64,000 nt of DNA from Streptomyces sp. NBC_01224 (lineage in GTDB: Bacteria; Actinomycetota; Actinomycetes; Streptomycetales; Streptomycetaceae). Below, in pieces: positions 23,663 to 33,263 of the stretch. The translations under genes were made by a program, and so were the position numbers. Under the pieces are notes generated by a model. The model saw nothing but the letters and a program-made list of their open reading frames with translations. It was not told the DNA's origin and did not search any database. How positions within the stretch are numbered: position 1 is the first letter of the stretch; every line of letters starts with the position of its first letter. The DNA is taken from NCBI RefSeq assembly GCF_036002945.1, contig NZ_CP108529.1:5885001-5949000 (forward strand), written 5' to 3'.

Positions 23663-26600
23663 GTGACGGACGCAGGGGACGCAGAGGGCGCGGTGCAGGC
23701 CCCGGGCTGGGCTCGGCGGCTGATCGGCTACGCATGGCGCTACCGGCGCAATGTGCTGCTGGCGCTCGGCTCGTCGCTGGCCGGCATGGCGGTGATGGCC
23801 CTCGTCCCGCTGATCACCAAGGTGATCATCGACGACGTCGTCGGCGACCACACGCGTTCCCTGGCCGTCTGGACCGGACTCCTCGTGGTCGCCGCCGTGC
23901 TGGTGTACATATCCACGTACATCCGCCGCTACTACGGCGGCCGGCTCGCCCTCGACGTACAGCACGATCTGCGTACCGAGATGTACGGGACGATCACCCG
24001 CCTGGACGGGAAGCGTCAGGACGAGCTGTCCACCGGACAGGTCGTCGGGCGCGCCACCAGCGACCTGCAGCTGATCCAGGGGCTCCTGTTCATGCTCCCG
24101 ATGACCATCGGGAACGTGCTGCTCTTCATCATCTCCCTGGTGATCATGGCGTGGCTCTCGCCGCTGCTCACCCTGGTCGCGATCGCCGTCGCCCCCGCGC
24201 TCTGGTTCATCGCCCGCCGCTCCCGCTCCCGTCTCTTCCCCGCCACCTGGTACGCCCAGGGGCAGGCCGCCGCCGTCGCCGGAGTCGTCGACGGGGCCGT
24301 CTCCGGGGTCCGGGTCGTCAAGGGGTTCGGGCAGGAGGAGCAGGAGACCGGCAAGCTGCGCGAGGTCGGGCGCAGGCTCTTCGCCGGACGGCTGCGGACG
24401 ATCCGGCTGAACTCCCGTTACACCCCCGCCCTCCAGGCCGTCCCCGCGCTCGGTCAGGTCGCGATGCTGGCCCTCGGCGGCTGGCTCGCCACCCGGGGCG
24501 AGATCACCCTTGGCACGTTCGTCGCGTTCTCCACCTACCTCGCCCAGCTCGTCGGCCCGGTCCGGATGCTCGCCATGGTCCTCACCGTCGGACAGCAGGC
24601 CCGGGCAGGCGTCGAGCGCGTACTGGAACTGATCGACACCGAGCCGACCATGAAGGACGGCACCAAGGAACTCCCGGCCGACGCCCCCGCGAGCGTCGAG
24701 TTCGACGACGTACGGTTCGGCTATGACGAGGAGCGCCCTGTCCTCGACGGCTTCTCGCTGACCATCGAGCCCGGTGAGACCGTCGCCGTCGTCGGCGCGT
24801 CCGGCAGCGGGAAGTCCACCGTCTCGCTGCTGCTGCCCCGCTTCTACGACGTGACGCACGGCGCCGTCCTGGTCGGCGGCCACGACGTCCGCGAGCTGAC
24901 CCAGCAGTCCCTGCGCGCAGCCATCGGCCTCGTCCCGGAGGACAGCTTCCTGTTCTCCGACACCGTCCGCGCCAACATCGCCTACGGATTCCCGGACGCC
25001 ACCCAGGAACAGATCGAGGAAGCGGCCCGCGCCGCCCAGGCCGACCGGTTCATCGCGGAGCTGCCCGAGGGCTACGACACCAAGGTCGGCGAGCACGGAC
25101 TCACCCTCTCCGGCGGCCAGCGCCAGCGCGTCGCGCTCGCCCGCGCCATCCTCACCGACCCCCGGCTGCTCCTCCTCGACGACGCCACCTCCGCCGTCGA
25201 CGCCCGCGTCGAGCACGAGATCCACGAGGCGCTGCGGCAGGTGATGGCAGGGCGGACGACCCTCCTGATCGCCCACCGCCGCTCCACCCTCGGCCTCGCC
25301 GACCGGATCGCGGTCCTGGAACACGGCAGGCTCGCCGACATCGGTACGCACGAGGAGCTGGAGCGCCGCTCCGCGCTCTACCGGCGGCTGCTCACCGACC
25401 CGGACGAGCTGGGCGGCACCTCGCCCGGACATCACCCGCTGACCACCGCCGCCGACACGAGCCCCGAGGACGACCGCGCGCTCCAGGAAGAACTGGACGC
25501 CGAGTTCGACGCCGAGCGCGGCATCAGCCCCCACCTGTGGATCCGCAAGGAGGAACCGCGCGACACCGGTGCGGCCGGCATGCCCGCGACGCCCGAGCTG
25601 CTCGCCCAGGTCGAGGCCCTGCCGCCCGCCACCGACACACCCGACATCGACGAGGCGCGGGCCGTCCGCGCCGAGGAGTCGTACGGGCTGCGCAGGCTGC
25701 TGCGCGGCTTCGGGCTGCCGCTCCTGGTGAGCCTGGCGCTGGTGGCGGTGGACGCGGGCGCCGGACTCCTGCTGCCCGTACTGATCCGGCACGGCATCGA
25801 CCAGGGTGTCTCGCAGCTCGCACTCGGTGCCGTCTGGGCGGCGTCCGCGCTGGCCCTGGTGGTCGTGCTCGTGCAGTGGGCTGCCCAGATCGGCGAGACC
25901 CGGATGACGGGCCGCACCGGCGAGCGGGTGCTGTACTCGCTGCGGCTGAAGATCTTCGCGCAGCTCCAGCGGCTCGGCCTGGACTACTACGAACGCGAGC
26001 TGACCGGCCGCATCATGACCCGGATGACGACGGACGTGGACGCGCTGTCGACGTTCCTGCAGACCGGTCTGGTCACGGCCTTCGTCTCCGTCGTCACCTT
26101 CTTCGGCATCATGGTCGTGCTGCTGGTACTCGACGTACAGCTGGCCCTCGTCGTCTTCGCGACGCTGCCGGTGCTGGTCATCGGTACGTTCTTCTTCCGC
26201 CGCAAGAGCGTCAAGGCGTACGAGCTGGCCCGGGAACGCATCAGCGTCGTCAATGCCGACCTCCAGGAGTCCGTCTCCGGGCTGCGGATCGTGCAGGCGT
26301 TCCGCCGCGAGCGCGACGGCGCGGACCGGTTCGCGGGGCGCAGCGACCACTACCGCGAGGCCAGGGTCCGTGGCCAGTGGCTGATATCGGTCTACTTCCC
26401 GTTCGTGCAGCTCTTGTCGTCGGTGGCCGCGGCGGCCGTACTGATCGTGGGCGCGGGCCGGGTCGACAACGGCACGCTCACCACCGGTGCGCTGGTCGCG
26501 TACCTCCTCTACATCGACCTGTTCTTCGCCCCGGTGCAGCAGCTCTCCCAGGTCTTCGACGGTTACCAGCAGGCCACCGTCTCCCTCGGCCGTATCCAGG

Positions 26601-27418
26601 AACTCCTGCGGGAGCCGACCTCCACCGACGCCCCGGACGAACCGCTGGACGTGCTGTCGCTGCGCGGCGAGATCGCCTTCGAGGACGTGTCCTTCGCATA
26701 CGGTTCCGGCGACGACGCCGAGGAAGCCCTCATCGGTGTCGACCTGCGGATCCCGGCCGGACAGACGGTCGCGTTCGTCGGCGAGACCGGCGCCGGGAAG
26801 TCCACCCTCGTCAAGCTCGTCGCCCGGTTCTACGACCCGACGGGCGGCCGGGTCACGGCGGACGGCACCGATCTGCGCCGCCTCGACCTCACCGCGTACC
26901 GGCACCGGCTCGGAGTCGTACCGCAGGAGGCTTACCTCTTCGCCGGTACGGTCCGTGACGCCATCGCGTACGGGCGACCCGAGGCCACCGACGCCGAGGT
27001 GGAGGCGGCGGCGCGGTCGGTCGGCGCCCACGACATGATCGCCACCCTGGACGGCGGCTATCTGCACGAGGTCGCCGAGCGGGGCCGCAACCTCTCGGCC
27101 GGCCAACGCCAGCTGATCGCACTCGCCCGCGCCGAACTCGTCGACCCGGATGTCCTGCTGCTCGACGAGGCGACCGCCTCCCTCGACCTGGCCAGCGAAG
27201 CCCTGGTCAACCAGGCGACCGACCGGCTCACCGGCCGCCGCACCACCCTCGTCGTCGCCCACCGGCTGACGACCGCCGCCCGCGCCGACCGGGTCGTGGT
27301 GATGGACCACGGCCGGGTCGTCGAGGACGGCACGCACGACGAACTCCTCGCCCGGGAAGGGCACTACGCCGTGCTGTGGCGCACCTTCATAGGGGAGGAC
27401 GAGCCCGCGGGGGTGTGA
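23663..27418 (+). CDS. Double ABC exporter: two TMD-NBD half-transporters fused in one chain
   Basis: 1251 residues holding two complete type IV exporter halves. First membrane domain about 15-320, then NBD1 with Walker A GASGSGKST (about 378) and signature LSGGQRQR (about 482); a charged linker (about 590-680); second membrane domain about 680-990; NBD2 with Walker A GETGAGKST (about 1039) and the slightly divergent signature LSAGQRQ (about 1143). In most actinobacteria such pairs are separate adjacent genes. Substrate unknown: lipids, drugs or peptides are all possible. GTG 23663 has GGGAGG 5 bases before it; ATG 23636 has none. Divergent from the toxin gene. Confidence 0.9.
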   Translation: MTDAGDAEGAVQAPGWARRLIGYAWRYRRNVLLALGSSLAGMAVMALVPLITKVIIDDVVGDHTRSLAVWTGLLVVAAVLVYISTYIRRYYGGRLALDVQHDLRTEMYGTITRLDGKRQDELSTGQVVGRATSDLQLIQGLLFMLPMTIGNVLLFIISLVIMAWLSPLLTLVAIAVAPALWFIARRSRSRLFPATWYAQGQAAAVAGVVDGAVSGVRVVKGFGQEEQETGKLREVGRRLFAGRLRTIRLNSRYTPALQAVPALGQVAMLALGGWLATRGEITLGTFVAFSTYLAQLVGPVRMLAMVLTVGQQARAGVERVLELIDTEPTMKDGTKELPADAPASVEFDDVRFGYDEERPVLDGFSLTIEPGETVAVVGASGSGKSTVSLLLPRFYDVTHGAVLVGGHDVRELTQQSLRAAIGLVPEDSFLFSDTVRANIAYGFPDATQEQIEEAARAAQADRFIAELPEGYDTKVGEHGLTLSGGQRQRVALARAILTDPRLLLLDDATSAVDARVEHEIHEALRQVMAGRTTLLIAHRRSTLGLADRIAVLEHGRLADIGTHEELERRSALYRRLLTDPDELGGTSPGHHPLTTAADTSPEDDRALQEELDAEFDAERGISPHLWIRKEEPRDTGAAGMPATPELLAQVEALPPATDTPDIDEARAVRAEESYGLRRLLRGFGLPLLVSLALVAVDAGAGLLLPVLIRHGIDQGVSQLALGAVWAASALALVVVLVQWAAQIGETRMTGRTGERVLYSLRLKIFAQLQRLGLDYYERELTGRIMTRMTTDVDALSTFLQTGLVTAFVSVVTFFGIMVVLLVLDVQLALVVFATLPVLVIGTFFFRRKSVKAYELARERISVVNADLQESVSGLRIVQAFRRERDGADRFAGRSDHYREARVRGQWLISVYFPFVQLLSSVAAAAVLIVGAGRVDNGTLTTGALVAYLLYIDLFFAPVQQLSQVFDGYQQATVSLGRIQELLREPTSTDAPDEPLDVLSLRGEIAFEDVSFAYGSGDDAEEALIGVDLRIPAGQTVAFVGETGAGKSTLVKLVARFYDPTGGRVTADGTDLRRLDLTAYRHRLGVVPQEAYLFAGTVRDAIAYGRPEATDAEVEAAARSVGAHDMIATLDGGYLHEVAERGRNLSAGQRQLIALARAELVDPDVLLLDEATASLDLASEALVNQATDRLTGRRTTLVVAHRLTTAARADRVVVMDHGRVVEDGTHDELLAREGHYAVLWRTFIGEDEPAGV

Positions 27419-27439
27419 GAGCCGGGTCCGTCCACCGGT

Positions 27440-27937
27440 TCACTTGCCGATGCCGGAGATCTTGCCGGTCTGCAGGTCCGACCGCACGGTCAGATACGAG
27501 TACGTGGGTTGCTTGCCGTTGCTCCAGGTGAGCCGCACCTTCGACCAGGTGTGGCCCGCGCCGCTGTCGCCGGAGGTGACCCGGAAGGCGAGCGGGGTGT
27601 TCTGGGCGCGGAGCACACCGTCCGCGTGGTTGCGCTTCTCCCACGTCTCCAGCTGGGTGCGCAGGTGGGGTGTCAGATAGAACGTCCTCAGGGCGGTGGC
27701 GAGCTTGCCGCCGCTCTCCGCCGTGACGGCATCGATGTAGGCGGCGTAGAAGTGGGCAACCTGTTGGAAAGCCGGGGTGCCGGCGTCGCTGCGCACCGGC
27801 GCCGTGGCCACCGGGGCCTGCGGGGCAGCCGCGGCGGCCGGGACCGCGGCGACGACGGTGAGGAGAGCGGTGGCGAGCAGCGTCCGGCCGATGGTGCGCC
27901 GGCCGCGGGGGCTCTGTGAGTCGCGGAGTTGGAGCAT
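27440..27937 (-). CDS. Small secreted protein of unknown function
   Basis: 165 residues. A basic N-terminus and hydrophobic stretch (RTIGRTLLATALLTVVAAVP) form a Sec signal ending in AAAAAPQA. The mature part starts with about 25 alanine/proline-rich residues, followed by FQQVAHFYAAYIDAV, LRTFYLTPHLRTQLETWEK and TWSKVRLTWSNGKQPTYSYLTVRS, an NTF2-like alternation of helices and strands that may be a Rv-type or DUF3828-like lipoprotein-relative domain, but no family could be fixed. No lipobox. AGGA precedes the ATG. It converges on the ABC exporter gene with 21 bases between. Confidence 0.65.
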   Translation of the reverse strand: MLQLRDSQSPRGRRTIGRTLLATALLTVVAAVPAAAAAPQAPVATAPVRSDAGTPAFQQVAHFYAAYIDAVTAESGGKLATALRTFYLTPHLRTQLETWEKRNHADGVLRAQNTPLAFRVTSGDSGAGHTWSKVRLTWSNGKQPTYSYLTVRSDLQTGKISGIGK

Positions 27938-28175
27938 GGCAGTTCCTGCCTTTCGTGTGGCTCTGCCCTGTTGGAGCCATGCTGTGGCGATTCGGTTGCT
28001 CCGGAGGCGGAGCGCGCCGGGTGCAACCTCCGGATGGCCTCCTGCGTCGTACGCATGTACGTGTATGTGTCGAGCAAGGGCGTAAGTGTTCGATCGGACG
28101 ATGGGGCTGCTGGTGATCAGAGGAACCGGAGAGGCCGGAGCGGTCGGCGGGGGCGGAAGCGGCCGGGGGCGCCGG

Positions 28176-28547
28176 ATGCTTGTGCGCCTGTTCGTCCTGC
28201 CGCTGGTGACCGCCGTCGGTCTGGTGCTCGGCGGCAGTGCGGCGAACAGCGCGGACGCCGCGACGGCCTGCGCCGGGCGCCCCGCGAAGACGGTCGCGTT
28301 CAAGACCGGCGAGCTGCGCGTCTACAAGAACCGCTCCTACGCCTGCGCGGTCGCGGTCGCGAAGAAGCCGGGCTCGCGCCGCAAGATGTCCGTGCACATC
28401 CAGGCGCGCGGCGGCAGCCCCGTCGTCGACAGCGGCAGATACACCCGACAGGCCGGCCCGGTGACGGTCCACGCGCTGAACCGGTGTGTCCGGGCCTCGG
28501 CCACGATCTCGGGAAGGTCCGGTTCCACGGGCTGGATTCTCTGCTGA
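28176..28547 (+). CDS. Small secreted protein of unknown function
   Basis: 123 residues from the ATG at 28176. Residues 1-30 are a clear Sec signal (LVRLFVLPLVTAVGLVLGG, then NSADAATA). The mature part is about 90 residues, basic, with four cysteines (ATACAG, YACAV, NRCVR and the final C) that can form two disulphides. ATG 28101 and ATG 28086 upstream are in frame, but would place 25-30 glycine-rich residues before the signal. No strong ribosome site is visible. Function not recognised. Confidence 0.55.
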   Translation: MLVRLFVLPLVTAVGLVLGGSAANSADAATACAGRPAKTVAFKTGELRVYKNRSYACAVAVAKKPGSRRKMSVHIQARGGSPVVDSGRYTRQAGPVTVHALNRCVRASATISGRSGSTGWILC

Positions 28548-28646
28548 CGGCGGCGGCTCGTCGCCGCTTCGTGCCAATAGGGGCTGGCGGCAAAGGTGTT
28601 GCCCCGCTAGGTTCACGACGTCTGTTGTGAATCAAGGGGAGGGTGC

Positions 28647-30116
28647 ATGCGCAAGGCGCTCAGAGGGTTTCTGTCGCTCGCGGTGCTCATCGGCACAGTG
28701 AGTGCGACGGGTGCCTCGGCCGGGGCGGCCACCGCCGCGGAACCGACCACGTTCCGGAGCACGGCCGGCAGTGACAGCGGCACGAGCACGGACATCAAGG
28801 ACCGCATCCTGGCCATCCCGGGAATGAGTCTCATCGAGGAGAAGCCGTACGCGGGCTACCGCTACTTCGTCCTCAACTACACCCAGCCGATCGATCACCG
28901 GCACCCGTCCAAGGGCACCTTCCAGCAGCGCATCACCCTGCTGCACAAGGACACGTCCCGCCCGACGGTCTTCTACACCAGCGGCTACAACGTCTCCACG
29001 AACCCCAGCCGCTCCGAGCCGACCCGGATCGTCGACGGCAACCAGGTCTCCCTGGAGTACCGGTTCTTCACCCCGTCCCGCCCGGCTCCCGCCGACTGGT
29101 CCAAGCTCGACATCTGGCAGGCCGCCAGCGACCAGCACCGCGTCTTCACCGCGCTGAAGCAGATCTACACCAAGAACTGGCTGACCACCGGTGGCTCCAA
29201 GGGCGGTATGACCGCCACGTACTTCGAGCGCTTCTACCCCAAGGACATGGACGGCGTCGTCGCGTACGTCGCGCCCAACGACGTGGTCAACAAGGAGGAC
29301 TCGGCGTACGACCGGTTCTTCGAGAACGTCGGCACCAAGGAGTGCCGCGACAAGCTGAACGGGGTGCAGCGCGAGGCGCTGATCCGCCGCGAGCCGCTGG
29401 AGAAGAAGTACGAGGAGTACGCCGCCGAGAACGGCTACACCTTCAACACCGTCGGCTCGCTCGACAAGGCGTACGAAGCCGTCGTCATGGACTACGTCTG
29501 GGCGTTCTGGCAGTACAGCCTGCTGTCCGACTGCGACACCATCCCGGCCGACGCCAAGACCGCCCCCGACCAGGCGATCTGGGACTCGATCGACGGCATA
29601 TCCGGCTTCTCCGCCTATGCGGACCAGGGCCTGAACACGTACACGCCGTACTACTACCAGGCGGGCACCCAGCTCGGCTCGCCGAACATCAAGCAGCCGT
29701 GGCTCGGCAAGCTGAGCCGGTACGGATACCAGCCGCCGCGCAACTTCGTGCCGCGCTCCATCCCGATGAAGTTCCAGCCGTCGGTGATGCGCGACGTCGA
29801 CAGCTGGGTGAAGCACCATGCCAACCACATGCTGTACGTGTACGGGCAGAACGACCCGTGGGGTGCGGAGCGCTTCCGGCTCGGGGCGGGCGCCCGTGAC
29901 AGCTATGTCATGACCGTGGCCGGCGGAAACCACGGCTCCAACGTGGCCGGGCTCGCCGACGACGAAAAGGCGAAGGCCACCGCGGCCATCCTGCGCTGGG
30001 CGGGCGTCGCCCCGGCCGCCGTGCAGGACGACCCGGCGAAGGCGAAGCCGCTCGCGAAGTTCGACGAACGGCTCGACAAGCGGGACGTGATGAACGAGCG
30101 CAGGCTGCGGCCGTAA
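28647..30116 (+). CDS. Secreted S37-family tripeptidyl aminopeptidase
   Basis: 489-residue exported serine peptidase of the type first described as Streptomyces PS-10. Signal peptide residues 1-31 (ends TAAEP). The alpha/beta-hydrolase nucleophile elbow is GGSKGG with serine 184; the acid and base probably lie in YGQNDPWGAE and GGNHGSN near the C-terminus. YFVLNYTQPIDHRHPSKGTF and LEYRFF are family landmarks. It would release tripeptides or prolyl peptides from extracellular protein. ATG has GGGGAGGG upstream; a terminator follows at once. Confidence 0.88.
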   Translation: MRKALRGFLSLAVLIGTVSATGASAGAATAAEPTTFRSTAGSDSGTSTDIKDRILAIPGMSLIEEKPYAGYRYFVLNYTQPIDHRHPSKGTFQQRITLLHKDTSRPTVFYTSGYNVSTNPSRSEPTRIVDGNQVSLEYRFFTPSRPAPADWSKLDIWQAASDQHRVFTALKQIYTKNWLTTGGSKGGMTATYFERFYPKDMDGVVAYVAPNDVVNKEDSAYDRFFENVGTKECRDKLNGVQREALIRREPLEKKYEEYAAENGYTFNTVGSLDKAYEAVVMDYVWAFWQYSLLSDCDTIPADAKTAPDQAIWDSIDGISGFSAYADQGLNTYTPYYYQAGTQLGSPNIKQPWLGKLSRYGYQPPRNFVPRSIPMKFQPSVMRDVDSWVKHHANHMLYVYGQNDPWGAERFRLGAGARDSYVMTVAGGNHGSNVAGLADDEKAKATAAILRWAGVAPAAVQDDPAKAKPLAKFDERLDKRDVMNERRLRP

Positions 30117-30135
30117 CCGGTCCTTGACCGAAGCC

Positions 30136-30180
30136 GAACCAAGGAAGGGGCTGTGCGGGTGCACAGCCCCTTCCCGGTTC
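30136..30180. terminator. Bidirectional terminator between S37 peptidase and GH3 genes
   Basis: Perfect 14-bp stem GGAAGGGGCTGTGC (30143-30156) with its complement (30161-30174), loop GGGT, extended by outer arms GAACC and GGTTC. Lies between convergent stops. Confidence 0.87.
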
Positions 30181-30188
30181 CCTGAGGT

Positions 30189-32054
30189 CTAGTACGTCAG
30201 CCCGTAACCGACCGGGTACAGCACGCGCGCCGGATCGTCCGCGCGCTGCACCGGCACCGGCAGGGTGCCCTCCGGGTCGGCGCGGCCCGCGATCACCCGG
30301 GCGGCGGCCCGCAGTTCGACATCGGTCCAGGAGTACGTGGCCAGGTTCGCCGCAAACCCGGTCCCGGACAGCTGGGCGATGTCGTACGGATTGCGGATCG
30401 CGACCGTGATCACCGGGATGCCGGTTGCCGAGAGGGCGCTCACCAGGGTGCGCTGCGAGCTGGTCGCCGAGACGTTGTACGTCCCCACGATCACCGCGTC
30501 CTTGCCCTGTGCGGCCGCCACCGCCTCGTCGATCTTCGCCTTGGTGGGGGCGGTGCCGGTGGACAGCGCGGTTGCCGCGTACCCCAGTTCCACGAAGGCG
30601 GTGGCCAGGGTGGTGGTCGGCGGCCCGGTGGTGCCGGACGGGGAGGCCGGATCGGCGCCGACCACGAGGAGGTTCTTGTGGGAGCGGCGGGAGAGCGGCA
30701 GCACCGCGCCGTCGTTGGCGAGCAGTGTGGTCGTGCGCTCGGCGATCCGGTCGGCGGCGGCGAGATGGGCCCGCGTCCCGACGGTGCGGTCCACTCCCTT
30801 GTGGCTGACGAACGGGTCGTCGAACAGCCCGAGCTTCGTCTTCAGCCGCAGGATCCGCAGGATCGATTCCTCGACCCTGGCCTCGCTGATCTCACCGTTC
30901 TTCACGGCCTCCAGGACGGCGTTCCAGGAGACGTCGAGGTTCGGCGGGTTGAGCAGCTGGTCGACGCCCGCCTGAAGCGCGAGGACCGGCACGCGCGCGT
31001 CGCCGTACTTGGTCCGTACACCTTCCATGCCGAGCGAGTCGGTGACCACGACGCCGTCGTAGCCGAGCTCCTCGCGCAGGATGCCGGTGAGAATCGGGCG
31101 GGACAGCGTCGCCGGGTCCTCCGCGGGGTCCAGTGCCGGGACCACGATGTGTGCGGTCATGATCGAGTCGATGCCCGCGGCGATCGCGGCCCGGAACGGC
31201 GGCTCGTCCAGCTCCGCCCACTGCTCCCGGGTGTGGCGGATGACGGGCAGGCCGGTGTGGCTGTCGGTGTTGGTGTCGCCGTGGCCGGGGAAGTGCTTGG
31301 CGGTCGAGGCGATGCCGCTGCTCTGATACCCCTTCACCTGGGCGGCGACCATCCCGGCCACGGACTGCGGGTCGGAGCCGAAGGAGCGTACGCCGATCAC
31401 CGGGTTGGCCGGGTTGACGTTGACGTCGGCGTCCGGGGCGTAGTTCTGGTTGATGCCGATCGCGGCCAGTTCGGCGCCCGCGATCTGCCCGGCCCGGCGG
31501 GCGTCGGAGCGCGAGCCGCCGGCGCCCAGCGCCATCGCGCCCGGCATCAGGGTGGCGGGCTCGCCGACGCGGCAGACGATGCCGTGCTCCTGGTCGGTGG
31601 AGACGAGGAGCGGCAGGGGGGTGGGGCCGGCGAGGCCGGCGCGCTGGATGCCGTTGGAGAGGTCGGCGATCTGGTGCGGGTCGCGGGTGTTGTGCGCCCA
31701 GGCGAAGTAGATGATCCCGCCGACGTGGTATTTGGCGATCATCTCGGCGGCGGTACGGACCCCGATCTCCGCCATGTTGGCGTCGATGTCGGCCTGGTCG
31801 GGCTCGGTGGCGGAGTGCCCGTACACCCGCATCACGAAGAGCTGCCCGACCTTCTCCTCCAGGGTCATCCGGGAGATGAGCCGCTTGAGGCGCTCGGTGG
31901 TGGCGGCTGAGGTGTGGTGCCCGCCGCTGTGCCCGCTGCCCGCGGACCTCTGGGCAGCGACGGCGCCGGGGGCGACGACCCCGCCCGTGACGGCGGCTGC
32001 GGCGGTCGCGGCGGTGGCGGTGAGGAGGGTGCGTCTGGAGGTGCGGTGGTGCAC
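30189..32054 (-). CDS. Tat-exported glycoside hydrolase family 3, beta-N-acetylhexosaminidase (NagZ-like)
   Basis: 621 residues. The N-terminus has a twin-arginine signal (TSRRTLLTATAATAAAA). The catalytic GH3 barrel shows KHFPGHGDTNTDSHTGLP, the loop with the Asp-His dyad that marks the NagZ branch, and VVTDSLGMEGV with the nucleophile aspartate. A C-terminal alpha/beta sandwich (about 430-620: NLLVVGAD, VGTYNVS, VAIRNPYDIA) is present, unlike the short Gram-negative NagZ. It should cleave N-acetylglucosamine from chitin or cell-wall fragments outside the cell. GTG 32054 follows GAAGGAG; no other in-frame start nearby fits. Confidence 0.88.
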   Translation of the reverse strand: MHHRTSRRTLLTATAATAAAAVTGGVVAPGAVAAQRSAGSGHSGGHHTSAATTERLKRLISRMTLEEKVGQLFVMRVYGHSATEPDQADIDANMAEIGVRTAAEMIAKYHVGGIIYFAWAHNTRDPHQIADLSNGIQRAGLAGPTPLPLLVSTDQEHGIVCRVGEPATLMPGAMALGAGGSRSDARRAGQIAGAELAAIGINQNYAPDADVNVNPANPVIGVRSFGSDPQSVAGMVAAQVKGYQSSGIASTAKHFPGHGDTNTDSHTGLPVIRHTREQWAELDEPPFRAAIAAGIDSIMTAHIVVPALDPAEDPATLSRPILTGILREELGYDGVVVTDSLGMEGVRTKYGDARVPVLALQAGVDQLLNPPNLDVSWNAVLEAVKNGEISEARVEESILRILRLKTKLGLFDDPFVSHKGVDRTVGTRAHLAAADRIAERTTTLLANDGAVLPLSRRSHKNLLVVGADPASPSGTTGPPTTTLATAFVELGYAATALSTGTAPTKAKIDEAVAAAQGKDAVIVGTYNVSATSSQRTLVSALSATGIPVITVAIRNPYDIAQLSGTGFAANLATYSWTDVELRAAARVIAGRADPEGTLPVPVQRADDPARVLYPVGYGLTY

Positions 32055-32245
32055 GTGAGCTCCTTCGGCCGTACTCGGGGACGAGGGGGATGGTGAAAGA
32101 AACTTCCAAGGAGCACGGATATCCAGAAAATAACTTCCGGTCAAGGGTCCGGACCGTTTTGAGCCCGTCCGGTGATCGGGAGGTGTGGGCGAATCCGGGC
32201 AGGTCCGGTGATCGGGGCGCGGGGTCGGGACGCCTCCGGGACCCT

Positions 32246-33157
32246 TTACCTCCTCAGCCCCACCGCGGCCCCGTGTGCCTGGAGTGCCGACACCGCCGCC
32301 GTGATCGCGGGCCGCCGGGCCGCCTCCGTACGCCACAGCGCGTACAGCCGACGCACCGGTACGGGATCGAGCGGCACCGCCACCACCCCCGCCGGCAGCG
32401 GCCCCCGCCCCAGTCGCGGGATCAGCGCGACCCCGAGACCGGCGGCGAGCAGGGCCAGTTGGGTGTGGTTCTCCTCCGCCTGGTGCCGGATGTCGGGCTC
32501 GTAACCCGCCGCGCGCAGCGTCCGTACGAGCCAGTCGTGGCAGACCGTCCCCGGCGGCTGGCAGATCCACCGCTCCTTCGCCAGCTCCTCGCGCCGCACC
32601 GCGTCCCGCCCGGCGAGCCGATGGCCCTCGGGCACCAGCAGATCGCACCGGTCGTCACCGATCACCGCCTGCGCCACCCCCTCCGGGGCGGGCAGCGGGG
32701 CGATGTCCCAGTCGTGCGCGACCGCCAGATCGATCACGCCCTTGGCCACCAGGTCGACCGACAGATGCGGATCGACCTCGGTCAACCGGATGTCCAGGGC
32801 CGGATGGTCCCGGTCCAGCCCGGCCAGTACGCCGGGCAGCAGTCCGCGCGCCGCGGACGCGAACGCGCCGATCGACAGCCGTCCGGTGGGCAGCCCCCTG
32901 CGCTCCTCCAGTGTCGTCTCCGCGTGCTCCACGATCGCCAGCAACTGCTGGGCCGTGGCGGCCAGATGGAGCGCCTCCTCGGTCAGTGCGACACCGCGCC
33001 CGCGGCGTTCGAGGAGGGTCGTACGGGTCTCCCGCTCCAGCTTGGTGATCTGCTGCGAGACCGCCGACGGGGTGTAGCCGAGCGCGGCGGCGGCGCCCGC
33101 GACGGAGCCATGGACGGAGATGGCGTGCAGTGCGCGCAGCCTGGACAGATCGAGCAC
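32246..33157 (-). CDS. LysR-family transcriptional regulator
   Basis: 303 residues. Winged HTH at 1-60 (ALHAISVHGSVAGAAAALGY, then SAVSQQITKLERETRTTLLERRGRG) and a periplasmic-binding-like effector domain (GRLSIGAF, PALDIRLTEVDPH, DLLVPEGHRLA, GLGVALIPRLG). It is divergent from the EamA exporter gene, gap 79-106 bases, the usual arrangement for a LysR protein controlling a metabolite exporter. Effector not readable. Confidence 0.9.
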   Translation of the reverse strand: MLDLSRLRALHAISVHGSVAGAAAALGYTPSAVSQQITKLERETRTTLLERRGRGVALTEEALHLAATAQQLLAIVEHAETTLEERRGLPTGRLSIGAFASAARGLLPGVLAGLDRDHPALDIRLTEVDPHLSVDLVAKGVIDLAVAHDWDIAPLPAPEGVAQAVIGDDRCDLLVPEGHRLAGRDAVRREELAKERWICQPPGTVCHDWLVRTLRAAGYEPDIRHQAEENHTQLALLAAGLGVALIPRLGRGPLPAGVVAVPLDPVPVRRLYALWRTEAARRPAITAAVSALQAHGAAVGLRR

Positions 33158-33263
33158 CGGAACCTCCCGGATGTACGGCCTCGCGATTCGTTAGCAACGC
33201 TCAATTTCACCATGAAGAAATCCGCGCTGGTGCTACATGGTCGGTATGGGCGACCCTCGGTGC

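Noticed and set aside
23468..27364. Open frame of about 1300 codons on the minus strand opposite the ABC exporter
   Set aside because: Same antisense effect; the exporter frame carries both sets of Walker and signature motifs.
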